This document shows positions 50,326-61,310 of a stretch of 64,000 bases of DNA, piece after piece (positions within the stretch are counted from its first letter, which is position 1; each line of letters opens with the position of its first letter). The notes under the pieces were generated by a model. That model made no database searches. It was not told the DNA's origin and was given only the letters and a program-made list of their open reading frames with translations. The stretch is taken from positions 744,001 through 808,000 of the forward strand of contig JAKLMB010000002.1 in NCBI GenBank assembly GCA_022813625.1, read 5' to 3'. This stretch comes from Aaosphaeria pasadenensis (lineage: Eukaryota; Ascomycota; Dothideomycetes; Pleosporales). A program made the translations under genes and the position numbers.

Positions 50326-52044
50326 ATGGACCAGCGATACCAATGGCTATCCAGTTCGCTCACAGGCATGCGCCTACCTACTAAAGTTCGCATCATGCGC
50401 AAAGACAGCGCTCGCTCCGAGGCAACTCAATGTGCATATGATCGACTTCACAGTCTTTTGTCATGCATGCTCATACCAATTCCTGACACCTTCGAGTCGA
50501 TACAAAGTGTCGGGGTCCCTACCACAATGCAAAGCGATGGCGTTAATTTAGATGTTGACCTTCAAGTCTATTTTCTCATGGCAGAAAAAATGGCGCTTGC
50601 ACGAGTGGTCGGCAGAGCCTGGCCTGTAGTCAAACACCAAGGACACGCGGTATGCAACTTAACCTTCTCACATACAGTGATTCCAAGATCATACGAAATC
50701 TTGAGCGGTACGACGGTGTGCAATACTGCGTGGCTGTAAGTAAAGTTTGCATTCTTGTGCACACCTTTATTGCAGTCTTGTCATATAGCATGCTGATGCT
50801 GAGCCAGGGGAAAGCAGTTTCCAATGTCAGACTTTCTAGGTCCAACTTGTCCCCTTTACATGGTCCGTCGATATCTTGCAACCGCATTCAAATGCACTGG
50901 CGATGGCACGTGTTTGCGGCAGTGTCTTACGGTCAACTCTGAATCGACTGAATCCTCCCACGTTTCATCCTTACACGAACCATCAAGTGGGACCGACCGC
51001 TCCGAACCCGAGTCTGCATCTTCACCACCATCATTGGATGAGGCGGAAAGTGGCAAGTTGGATGATCACGCAGATTCACGCACGGATCCTATCGTTAGCT
51101 TACCGTATGGGCTCTCCAGCTTTCTCAATGCCGAAGATGAGATTAGTCAAGCAACCACAATAACGAACAGTCGAGCTTTAAAAGTACAACTTGGTGATAC
51201 TAACCCGTCGGACGTTGAATCTACTATTTTGATTCGTGGATTTCCCTACGAAGCAAGAACCGTCAATGACAGGCCACGGCACACATTGCTTCCTGATATG
51301 GGAGAGTGCACCACGTCTCAGAAGTCAGACTTGTCAAGCAAATCTAGTATATCAAAGTCAACATCAGCAGTTACCCTCGTCCCCAAGCGAAAAATAGAGC
51401 GCGATTTGCCTGGACACGATAGCGTATGGGGCGACTCATCCTCAAATTGGGACCTGCCTGCCCGGTCAAACATTGGTACCGATAATCATCCGAAAAGCGA
51501 TCGGATCAATGGTAAACCAGACATTGATAGCGATATTCATGCCAAAGGCGATCAGACCAACGATAAATCGGACAGCAAGAGAGACGATCAGAGCGAGGTG
51601 CATACGAAACGTGAATATCTAGAATCCGTGATGCGTAGTTTCAACAAGGCTCCTGAGTATGCCATACCATGGTCAACAGAATGGAATTCGAAGGCTGCCC
51701 ATGAATGGCTCTCGTGGGTGCTTGAGCCCCCCTTTCTCGCTGGACCAGAGATGAGCTGCGATGCTGCGATTGACGCGAACGTAGAAGGGGAGTTCGTTAG
51801 TCCTAGCCGTTTTTCCGAAGACATCCCAGTCGAGCAAAAGCAGTCCATATCTACGGGACGTTCATTTTCTAGGTCTGCGCCAGGTATTCCAGTCGAGGAA
51901 AACAAGGTCACGCCTTCTAGACGTTCGTCGTCTGCGTCTGCATCGAGTATGGAATATGAGCTTTCTCTGAAGGAACGAGAGGAAGATCGTCTTCATCCTT
52001 GGTATTGTACACTCGCTGAATGCCCGCGGTGTGGGCTGGTTTAG
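50326..52044 (+). CDS. Hypothetical protein, Ser/Asp-rich
   Basis: Model: exons 50326-50735 and 50808-52044, joined over a 72-bp intron with strong donor GTAAGT and acceptor GCCAG (phase 2), giving 548 residues. The start is the ATG at 50326; the frame upstream opens with TTG. Residues 1-140 look folded (DQRYQWLSSSLTGMRLP, VDLQVYFLMAEKMALARVVGRAWPVV). After the splice comes PLYMVRRYLATAFKCTGDGTC, then a long disordered Ser/Asp/Lys stretch with approximate repeats of the type K-x-D-x-x-N-x-K-x-D. A conserved-looking block EYAIPWSTEWNSKAAHEWLSWVLEPPF lies near residue 430, and the protein ends with CTLAECPRCGLV, a possible metal-binding CxxC. No known family was recognised. An alternative frame in 50,652-50,740 (TYSDSKIIRNLERYDGVQYC) also looks coding, so the splice pattern there is uncertain. 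Confidence 0.6.
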
Positions 52045-53336
52045 TCTGAGAGCTAAGGGGCTTGGTCATGAAAGCATCAGACCCTATAGATGATAATAGA
52101 GCTTCATTTCTTTTGGCATTGATGACTTGTAGCGTCTTGCTAATACATATTTCGCAGCACGCTGACACTACAATCTCAACTCAATGCACACAGCAGAAAT
52201 AGTACAATTCATCTCCCAGGACCAGTTATTCATCTCCCAGGTTTACTTTCTCATTGTCTCTGTGTCTCTCACCCTACCACGGCATGCTGCTACGGCGTGA
52301 AGAAGCGATTGGGCGGACTGAGATATTTCCGCCTCGCGATTTAAGTGCTGGCGCCTAGAACTCCTAAGACGGTAATCTCTATATTTGTCCGACATTGCTC
52401 GTTCCGAAGTTTCGCAGCAGGCCGAGATTTCTTGCTCAATATACAGTATAGTGTCAGATTTGCATGCATAGGTGCTCAGGTTAATCTTGAAGCTCGGCAT
52501 TCTCAGATCCTGCTGTATGCTACTCTTTAGATCTAGGAACGAGGAATCATCACCATAGTCAAATACTCGAATTCTGTTTCTTTGTCGACATGTTCTCTTT
52601 AACAGTCTTTGGCGTTGTTGTCATCTGGCAATTTCGACTGGGCACTCGGCAAAGTTACATTTCTCCAAGGGGTTTCATATATAACGTTGCACAGGGCCAC
52701 TAATATCTGCCTAGCCTAACGAGCGCAATCAGCCAAATCGTGCAGCACTCCATGCCGATCATACCATCCGCACATACAGCCGCCAAATTAAGCAATACAC
52801 AGTTGCCAATACTCAGCCGCGACCAGTGATTGCCGCATGGATCAGCTCCGCTCACCAGTCATGAACCCCTCCTAAAACTCAATTTCAATGTCGACCTCAA
52901 GCTTCCAATCTACGAGGGGAGGCCTTTTCTAATATACAAAACCCAGGCCGTAGAAAAATAGAAACCAAAGAACAATCCACTGCACCGAATACGAGCGATC
53001 CCCACCCGCCTGCTTTCTGAGCATGAGCGGCCCGCTATAGTGCTTTCACACGTATGCCCTCTCATTCATCATATAGAGCATATACGAAGTCGTTGCCCTA
53101 ATGCGGATATGTTGCATCCGTGAAGTACATGCTGGTTTTGCTCGAGGAATCGAATCTGTTTCATTATAATGGCACTGGTCTGCGTCTATAGATAATCATC
53201 GATTATCAGATTCAATGAGCCGATTGTCTCGTTGTGCTGATCTTCACACTCCAAGGTTTTTGGGACAGTGAAAATCCGGTGGGTGATACTGCATATTCAA
53301 ACCACAGCTGCGGGATTCCCTTCACAGATCGCCAGC
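52045..53336. other. Intergenic, no gene supported
   Basis: 1.3 kb between the hypothetical protein and the protease. The minus-strand ORFs near 52,200 begin with ordinary codons but carry no domain. Promoter of the protease expected at the right end. Confidence 0.5.
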
Positions 53337-55155
53337 ATGAAGTTTCCCACTACCGTGGCCTACTTCCTGTGCACCCTTTCATTAGCCAATGCGGCAAGCC
53401 CAGACAGGACTGAGAAGATATTGGCAAGAACACTTGCAGTGATACCAAGTTCCTCACCCACTCTCGATCCGACATGGCGACAAAATCGAACAAGGCAAGC
53501 TAAACACGTTCACGACTTCTTCAAACTGTTTGGATGGCTCCGACGAAATGATACGATACGAGACCCGGATATGCCGCGAGCCATACGGAAGATTCAGCGA
53601 GTGCTCCGAGAGCCAGAGACTGGTGTCTACGATGAGCGGATGGAGACGGTGATGAGCAGGCCTCAGTGCGCGACCGTCCAGCCATATAATGAGTCCGACG
53701 CGATAGTCGATAACAGTACTATGCATAAGAGATATGTGCTCTGGGGACCAAAGTGGGATCGTACAGCGTTGACTTATCGGTTCGTAAACTATACCGCGGA
53801 TCTGGCACAGGACAGACAGAGGGCTATTATCAGGTATGGATGAATCTTTCTCGATAATTGGGAAGATTAGTTTGCTTTCCCTTTCCCGCTGCTATGAAAC
53901 GGGGATGTAAAGAATATTGGACTTTTAGTGTTAACAACTCGGCAGTGCTGCATTCGACAAATGGATGGCCTTTCTTCCTTTGACCATTACTCAGGCCTCG
54001 ACTTCGACACCTCGTGCTGACATTCATATACGATTCATATCTCTGGGCGCTGCAGAAACCGGGTATGCATACACAAACATGATCGCAGATGGTCTGACAA
54101 TGTCCTCTGGCCTCATCAACGTGACTTTCAACGACGACTACAACTGGGCTGACGACCGTCTCTTCAACTTCACCGCTGTACATGAGATCGGGCACGCGCT
54201 TGGTCTCTCCCACAGTAAGGTCGAATCTGCCATCATGTGGCCATACTACGATGGCATCATTCGCCCAATGCATCCAGACGACACGGTCGCCATCCACACA
54301 CTTTATGGGTGGAAGGACCCACGATGGAACCGCATCGACACGAATTCCGGCACGAAAGACATCATCCAAGTCTCCACTCCTCTAGAAAATACGGCCTCCG
54401 CTCTAGATGGCCTCTACCAACTCCGCTCATCCGGCCAAGTCCTCTCCTACACCCCCTCCTCCAACGCCTGGAAAGTCGTCGACTCCAACAAAGACACCGC
54501 CCAAATCGCCGGCGCAGGCGGCAATATCTACCAACGCCACACCGACGGCTCCGTGTACCGCTACTCAGGCACAGGCTCCAACTGGCAATACATCGGTGCG
54601 CCGTCCGACAACGTCGTCGACATCGTCGCCGCCTCCGACCAAATCTACGTCCGCCGCAAAGACGGCTGGGTCGCGCGCTGGAGCGGCAACGGCCTTACCT
54701 GGACGACCATCGAAAAGGCCCGCAACAGCAAGCAAATCGCCGTCACCGACCAGAAAACCATCTGGAACCTCCTCACCAACGGCGACCTCGTGCGCTCGAC
54801 CTGGCCCTATGGCAGCGGCTGGACCATCGTCGACGTCAACCCGCTCAACACGCAGATCGTGACCGGCGGCACCGAGTTCTACAAGCTCCAGTCCGACGGC
54901 CTGGTCGTCTGGCTGGAGTCGGTCAAGTACTACTGGGTCGTCATCGACGACGAGGGCGACGTCGTGTCAGTGTTTGCGGTGGGCATTTACATCTATGCGA
55001 GGAGGGCGGATGGGAGTATCTGGAGGTATACTGGTACGCCGCATGTGTGGGAGCAGTTGGATGATAGGGAGACAAGTGCGAGTGTCGTGGGGGATAGGAA
55101 AGGGGCGGTTTGGGAGATGCTGGGGGGTGGGGATGTGTTTAAGTTGGTATCATGA
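53337..55155 (+). CDS. Secreted matrixin-like (M10A) metalloprotease with C-terminal beta-propeller-like repeats
   Basis: Exons 53337-53833 and 53946-55155 (112-bp intron, GTATGG/CGGCAG, phase 2) give 568 residues. The ATG at 53337 starts a signal peptide (MKFPTTVAYFLCTLSLANAA); the longer frame opens with GTG. Residues 60-110 resemble the MMP prodomain (FFKLFGWLRR...MPRAIRKIQRVLREPETGVYDERMETVMSRPQC), with a cysteine switch RPQCATV at Cys 111 that would hold the zinc. The catalytic domain contains the full zinc motif HEIGHALGLSH (245-255) and a Met-turn IMW (263). After DTVAIHTLYGWKDPRW, residues about 300-568 form six or seven units of about 40 residues (YQLRSSGQVLSYTPSSNAWKVV; IYQRHTDGSVYRYSGTGSNWQYI; IYVRRKDGWVARWSGNGLTWTTI...), similar to tectonin/PQQ-like propeller blades. 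This suggests an extracellular protease with a lectin- or substrate-binding propeller. Confidence 0.87.
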
Positions 55156-55776
55156 TTTTTATATTCATATAGTCGAGTTAGATATATGGCGATGAGGTTT
55201 ATGATGCATAAAATGAACGCACTTTCGCATCTGCACCATTCGATCAGTCCTTTTCTCCCTTTGTGACGTCTCTTCACACTCCGTCCACACCAAAAAAAAA
55301 GTAAAGGAAACAAATGTCAAAGGGGTTTGAATACACATCGGCACCTCTAACTGTTCACCCGATCAACCAAAGTCTCCGTCCGCCGACCATCCCGCCGACC
55401 CTGCCCGCCGACTCCGCTCCAGCCCGCTCCCAAGCCCGCTCACCACGCGACCTCACCCGCAGATCCCCATAGCAAAAATACACGTCCGCCCGAAATCGAG
55501 CGGGAGCGACACCATGCACGAGCGGGGAGTTAAGGCGGTAATGGGAGATTGAGCGGGCTCGGTGATAAACTACCGCCGCGATGGGGGTGACTCAAGTCAA
55601 GGGGAGTGAGTGTTTGGGAGGATGGGTAGGAGAGGGGGATGGGAGTGGTGGGAGGTGGTATATAAGAGTCATGGACCCGAATTGAATATATCTGTGCCCC
55701 ATCTCCCATTAGGAATTTCATACCGACCTATCAATTTCTCTTATCTCCCAGACGCAGAAGACAATTCTACAACACA
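55156..55776. other. Intergenic, SDR promoter
   Basis: Between the protease stop and the SDR start. A TATATAAG box lies at 55,659. A GC-rich stretch with repeated CCGCC/CCCGC words occupies about 55,375-55,460. Confidence 0.5.
55659..55666 (+). promoter_or_regulatory. TATA-like box upstream of SDR gene
   Basis: TATATAAG 111 bp before the ATG at 55777, a usual distance for a fungal TATA promoter. Confidence 0.4.
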
Positions 55777-56583
55777 ATGGCGCACGAAAACCGTCTCTCA
55801 AACAGGCACGTCCTGCTCTTCGGCGGCACGTCTGGCATTGGTTTCGCAACGGCCTCCATGGCGCTGTCCAACAACGCCAACGTGACTATCTCCGGGTCCC
55901 GTCAGCCGAAAGTAGACGACAAGGTCGCGCTGCTACGAAGCTTTTACCCCTCCCTTCCTTCTGACAAAGTCTCTGGCTTCGCATTGGACTTGTCGGATAC
56001 CGCGAACCTCGAGAAGGGATTGATTGATGTATTTGAGAAAGCGACGAATGGGGGGGAAAAGAAAGTCGATCATATCGTTTTCACAGCGACGGGGGACATC
56101 TACGCGATGCCTACTGTCGAGACGGTGGATCCGGCAACGGTGTTCGATGGGTTTAAAGTCAGGTGGCTCGCGCCGGTTATGATTGCGAAGGTGCTCGCGA
56201 CGAATCCCGGGAGGTACATGCCGGTCAGTCACAGGTCGTCTGTGTCTGTCACGGGGGGCACGAACACGCCCAAGCCGATGCCCGGGTGGGGGATCACGGC
56301 GACGTGGGGAGGGGCCACCGAGGCGCTGGTGAGGGGCATGGCGGTCGATATGAGGCCGATTAGGTGGAATCAGGTGGAGCCTGGTGCGGTGCAGACGGAG
56401 TTGCTCCAGGGGTATGTGGAGAAGTTAGGGCCGGAGGGGCTGGAGAAGATGAAGAGGGAGGGGGGTGTTACGGGGGAGTTGGGGCAGCCGGGGGATCTGG
56501 CGGAGACGTATGGCTGGTTGATGAGGGATTGGTTTGTTACGGGGAAGACGGCGAGTTCGGATGGTGGTCGACTTTTGGTGTGA
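55777..56583 (+). CDS. Short-chain dehydrogenase/reductase-like protein lacking YxxxK
   Basis: Intronless frame of 268 residues from the ATG at 55777. The N-terminal Rossmann motif GGTSGIG (16-22) and an NADP-type basic patch SGSRQPK (40-46) are present, as is DLSD near 71. In place of the NNAG motif the protein reads VFTATGDI. The candidate catalytic Ser lies in SVSVTGG (about 155-160), but where the Tyr-x3-Lys pair should follow the sequence reads WGITATWGGATEALVRG, without the Tyr and Lys. Thus the fold and cofactor site look intact but the catalytic pair is not visible. The VEPGAVQTELL motif, usual after the active site, is conserved. It could be a divergent family with other catalytic residues or a non-catalytic SDR. 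Its 3' half is very G-rich on the sense strand. Confidence 0.85.
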   Translation: MAHENRLSNRHVLLFGGTSGIGFATASMALSNNANVTISGSRQPKVDDKVALLRSFYPSLPSDKVSGFALDLSDTANLEKGLIDVFEKATNGGEKKVDHIVFTATGDIYAMPTVETVDPATVFDGFKVRWLAPVMIAKVLATNPGRYMPVSHRSSVSVTGGTNTPKPMPGWGITATWGGATEALVRGMAVDMRPIRWNQVEPGAVQTELLQGYVEKLGPEGLEKMKREGGVTGELGQPGDLAETYGWLMRDWFVTGKTASSDGGRLLV

Positions 56584-56865
56584 TGGGGTGCAGTGGGTGG
56601 TATTACAGCGTGTAGTGTAGTTAACTGTAACTCAAATTATATCGTTTCCGTGTTGATATTCTTTCGTGTCATCGTCAGCAGATACGTATCAATATAGAGT
56701 CCAGGCAGCAGCAGCATCATCAAAGATCATTCAATTACGCTTTTTCCTCGCTCGTCGATTCGTAAGTACAAGCAGCACGCATGCAAGAGCCACATATTCC
56801 GCATACATTCGAATGGATTGGTATTCATTGATGTCTATGTGGCGCCGTCGAATCCTGTCGAGCGA

Positions 56866-57908
56866 TCACCTGCCAATGCCACTAATCATCTCCCGCTGCG
56901 TTGCCCGGTCCCGATTTGTCTGACTGAGCGGTGCGATGCCTATAAATTCCGTCAGCGAGAACCTCCGACCACGCTTCTTTTTTATTTCCATACTTCTCAG
57001 GTCTCCTACGACATCCTTGGCCTTGCCGAAGTAGACTTCCTGAAGCAGATTGCGCATCTTGAGCTCCATGTCTTCCACCATCTTGCCGATGTTGGCGACA
57101 TGGGAGCTGTCGTCTTCAACAGCCATGTCGGCTTCGACTTGGCGGACCATGTTTCCAGAAAGATCAAGTCCTCCTAGTGCTTCCGAGTCGGTGCCGAGAG
57201 ACAGAATGACGGTGGAGGTGAGCTTGTAATGCGCGGTACGAGCACGGTCTTGGGCGTCAAAGACGTGGATACTGTCCCAGCTACCGGAGCTCTTGGGGGA
57301 CGGGGAGACAGCTGCGGATTATTAGCGAATATAGGGCTGATAGAACTTTCTTCGTACATTTCTTTAGCAGCACGCATCCTGCAAAGCCATCATCCATGTC
57401 CCAAAGGTACACACTTGCAATGCCACCCTCAAAGTACCTGGGGGCGGTCAGCTATGTTTCTTAGGATGGGATCCGCTTGTGAAGCTCCATTCCATCCAGA
57501 CATAAAACTCACAGCTCCCTGTAAACATCAAAAGCCTCATTAGCCCTGATTTCCATCTTCCTTATGCGGTCACTTGGAGTAACACCCTCGCCGTCGTCCA
57601 GCGGCGGCTCAAAGTCGTTGCTCCATGGACTCCTCCAGCTGTCACCGTCACGATTGTAGTCGCAGCAAAGGAAGTCACGCTTTGTCTTCGAGCATTTCTT
57701 GACCGAAAGTGGGATGTCGACGGATTCTAGGAGGTCTTCGGTGAGATCGGGGTTTAGGCTGATGAGGTGGTCGACGTTGGCCTTGACGTCCTTCGGGTTG
57801 AGGCGTCGGAGGAGGTCGCTGGAAGATGGCGGTCAGCTACGGTCAAGGTGGAACTGTAACGTGAATTTTTGGGGAATCTCACAGGGCGCTGTCTATGGGG
57901 TCGGCCAT
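56866..57908 (-). CDS. CAP2: F-actin-capping protein subunit beta
   Basis: Five exons, 57908-57883, 57818-57513, 57437-57358, 57311-56994 and 56939-56866, give 267 residues; introns are 64, 75, 46 and 54 bp. The N-terminus MADPIDSALDLLRRLNPKDVKANVDHLISLNPDLTEDLL and the segments LSVKKCSKTKRDFLCCDYNRDGDSWRSPWSN, REAYFEGG-like YFEGGIASVYLWDMDDGFAGCVLLKK and WDSIHVFDAQDRARTAHYKLTSTVILSL are diagnostic of CapZ beta. The last intron is in frame, and skipping it restores YFGKAKDVVGDLRSIAPLS; reading through would insert 18 basic residues. The first exon is only 26 nt. With the alpha subunit this protein caps actin barbed ends in patches and hyphal tips. The donor of intron 3 (GTACGA) is weak. Confidence 0.95.
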
Positions 57909-58610
57909 TGCTCCAATTGTGCTGTGGTCTAGGAAGTGGAAGAGGCGTGGGTCTTTGATGATGCCGAGTGTTGGAGAAGCTGCATGACCATGCCCCTCCA
58001 GCGTATACGCATGGGCCATCTCTCTGCCAACGTCAATGCCAACCATTGCCCAAGTAGGATAATACAAATTGATCGTTCGGTTACCGTTGCAAGGATTTTT
58101 GTTCAATTTGATGGATGAGCTGTGTGATGTTTTCAAGTGGAACGAGCAAATAGACGCCGCGGAAAACTTTGTTCATCTTTCAGTTTTACTCATGTTCCTT
58201 CCTCTCTGTATTGTGTTTGTTTATCTATAGTGAGTGAGCATTGTCACCTTCACTGAGCATGATCAAGGCAGCAGATTGTGTTTGGAATAATACAGAAGAC
58301 ACTACATCGACTTGAGATATCTAGAAGTACCATAATGAGAGCACAGAAATATAATTAAATGACTTATCTCTATCTAATTCGATCGTTACTTTCTTGAGGT
58401 GTGAATCACATTCACCTGGATTAGACACATTCCATGCAAGCGTTTGACCAATCAGAGCGCAAGAAAGAACCTCCGAGAAGCCGCCGCCACCGTCATCTTT
58501 CACGTTTCAAACAATAACAATCCAATCCAATCCAATTATATCATCATCGTTCTACTCCTAATCTTACTCTTTCTCCTACTATCACAGCTGATTATCTTCA
58601 TGACTTCAAC
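57909..58610. other. Divergent promoter region CAP2/Zn2Cys6
   Basis: 702 bp between two divergently transcribed genes. A CCAAT-type word series (repeated CCAATC/CCAAT) lies at about 58,531-58,545, before the regulator start. No gene was seen. Confidence 0.5.
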
Positions 58611-60560
58611 ATGCAGACCTTAACAGCTCCCGCATCTATCGCTAAGCGAAAACAAGCTTGCTCAAGCTGTAGGCATCGAAAGAAAAGATGCGACGTAAGT
58701 TCTGCCATCAAGATTGACTCAATCACCAGCGCCCTCCCTTTATTCAAACTGACACGCTGAAAGGGGATTCGGCCATCTTGCTCATTATGTAGGAAATGGG
58801 GCATCCAATGCGAATATGGTGCACCTCCACCAAATAGGCCTGAGGAGCCCTCTATGTACTCTTTCCCTGGACCACTCTTTCCAGCTGCCCCCAATTTTCC
58901 AATAGGCCTGGAGGGCATGGGTGATATGAGTGCTTTACCACCACTAGAAACCAACAATGAGATAGCAATAGATCCGGCACTGCTGAACGAGCAACCTTTT
59001 GGCTGCCCGACCCCTCCGATATCAGATTTGGCTCCTCTTCCGGTTGACATAGGATTCAACCCAGACGAAGATCCATTACCTCATACGAGATTACCATCAA
59101 ATAAGATATTACTTGAACTAGTCCAACTCTTCATCGAGAACGCCTACCACTACTATCCTTGCTTCCATAAGCAAACCCTTTTGGAGGAGGTCCAGAGTCG
59201 AAAACTCCAAACAGAATGTCCTCTTGTCCTTTTCGCCATCTGCACAATTGCTGCACGATATCATTACGATTTCAACATTCGCGCTCGGCAAGCTGAGTGG
59301 TACGACCTTGCGAAGCAATTGTACGAGGAGTCCACGAGATACCCGGATCATCCAGTTCGTCTGCTCCAAGCTGCAATATGTGTTATGAGTCACGCCAATA
59401 ACTCTGGGGACTTTTCTACGGCGTGGCTGATCTTGGGAAAAGCATGGCGACAAATCTGTGCGCTCGGATTCAACCGTTTGGATTCGACCGATGACACGGT
59501 ATATGGGCTCCCGCAAAAAAGGCCACACTCTGATCTAGGCAAAGAGGAATTGAGGCGAACGCTTTGGCTACTCTTTGTCGTGGATCGAAATTTCACCTGG
59601 CCAGTAGGATGGCCGCATGCCATGGACGAGCGGCATATCATGGTCAATATACCAATGGCGGAAGTACTTTTTCAAAGTTTAACTGCTGGTGTAAGTTAAT
59701 AAATCGTCGACTGCGCCCACCTTATCCAATCGTGATAGCAAAGTCCTTCGTATCTTGCGCACTGCCGAAAACAAGACTAATTCCAACAGAGCACTCTCGA
59801 TCCGACGATGACTGTACCGTTCTCGAGACGCTTGAATACCCTCATCCTTTCCCGGCCCAAGCCAGCAGAGCCGATCAATGTCTTCCATCATCTTGTTATC
59901 GCTCATGTGTTGTTAGGACGCATCACGGAAACGATGCATTCGGTGCACGCCACCCCAAATTCGCAAGAGTTCGCAGAAGAATGCGAGGAGCTCGACTCCT
60001 ATCTCGGTAAACTGTGGCTGAGTGTACCACGAGCTGCAACGTCGCTTTTGGAGGTTCAAACAGAAGATCAAAGCCAGTCGATCTGGCTCTCGTTGACACT
60101 GAACCTCATGGCTATAATCTTGCATTTCCGATCCGCCAGAGGTACAGACGAGGACGTTGCAACCGAACAATTTGCTCGTGCATTGCTGGCAGCGAAGAAC
60201 ATCGTGAAAACGATCAAAGACGCTTCGAAGATATCCATGGATCTTGTAGTCTCACCACATTTGGGTTCTACGCTATACCTCGCCGCATGCGTCTATATCA
60301 TACAGTGGCGAGTGACCGGAGATGAAAGTCTCAAAGATGATATTGACCTCTTGGATATTGTTTTTGATCGATACAATGAAACGTTCGTTTTCACGGGACA
60401 CAAGTTCAAGATTGCTCTCGAGCACGACGTTCAGCGAAGTGTGGAGGATATAGAAAAGTTGAAGGCAGCGGGATTGCGGGGATTGTTGGCAGATTGTAGC
60501 AAATGGGGCTATGTACAGGATGCCGTCGCTTCGAAAGGTATATCGGTCAACATTACGTAG
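58611..60560 (+). CDS. Zn2Cys6 transcription factor (second)
   Basis: Exons 58611-58694, 58764-59690 and 59790-60560 give 593 residues; introns are 69 bp (GTAAGT/GAAAG) and 99 bp (GTAAGT/CAACAG). The binuclear cluster is complete at C17, C20, C27, C34, C37 and C44 (CSSCRHRKKRC, then CSLCRKWGIQC); the first intron falls between its third and fourth cysteines, a common place in this family. After a Pro-rich linker, the fungal-specific regulatory domain is visible: LVQLFIENAYHYYPCFHKQTLLEEV, LLQAAICVMSHANNSGDFSTAWLILGKAWRQICALGFNRLDS and KEELRRTLWLLFVVDRNFTWPVGWPHAMDE. No neighbouring metabolic cluster points to its target. The weak acceptor GAAAG of intron 1 is supported by phase and by the intact cluster. 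Confidence 0.92.
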
Positions 60561-61310
60561 CGTGATGTCGCTCTGGAAACTGTAACACCACTTGTGTTTG
60601 GGTGCATGTAATAACACTAAGCTGGGATGTCCATTGGAGGACGTTGGACGTCTCGCGGCGATATGTCTTCGCGACGAGCCGGCATATCGGCTAGAGTCAA
60701 CATAGAAAAATGAAAAAGCCACCCAAAATATGCCCCAACAATTTGGAATGAACTATCTCTCATTGACTATGTGAATAGCTTTCCTACTTTATCTAAGTCA
60801 GCCAGTAGCAGTACAGTTAGGTAACCGACACATAAACTGCCATGCGGTGCGTCAAGCACACAGTGAGCACGCTTCATCGTCCCGTAGTCGCCTCGTCAAC
60901 GATCACCTACTTACTCAGGCTTAACTTCACTTCACTTCACTTTATGTTACTCGCATTTACCTGTCAAGAGAGGCAGCGCTCGCACAATGAGCAGAAGCAC
61001 ACTGAAATTTGCGAGGGAGCTGCTCTGAGGTGAGAGTGAAACCGCGAGCGGCATCAGACCGCACAATTTTCGCTTTCACCTTCATTCGCAATCTGCTCTC
61101 GCACTCTCACCGTCTCCCCAGCCTCCTATATATCTTTGACTTCCGCCTGCTATCCTCCATCTCTTTTCTCCCAATATTGGTCTCACTTACACCACGCTCC
61201 TAACGCCTATTCTTGATCATCAACTCTTTCGCATCTACAATCTTCTTATCCATCTTCTTCTCTTCTCATCTCTTTCTTCCAAACCCATCTAACTCATCAA
61301 CAACTTCAAC
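60561..61310. other. Intergenic, promoter of H1-like gene
   Basis: The last 200 bp before 61,311 are CT-rich, with a TATATAT run at 61,127, typical of highly expressed fungal genes. No other gene was recognised. Confidence 0.5.
61127..61133 (+). promoter_or_regulatory. TATA-like box and CT-rich leader
   Basis: TATATAT about 180 bp before the ATG at 61311, followed by a long CT-rich tract, a common layout in strongly expressed ascomycete genes. Confidence 0.35.

Noticed and set aside
54237..55064. Long ORF (275 codons) overlapping the protease in another frame
   Set aside because: It is Arg/His/Pro-rich low complexity, arising from the C-rich third positions of the protease; the protease frame has clear domains.
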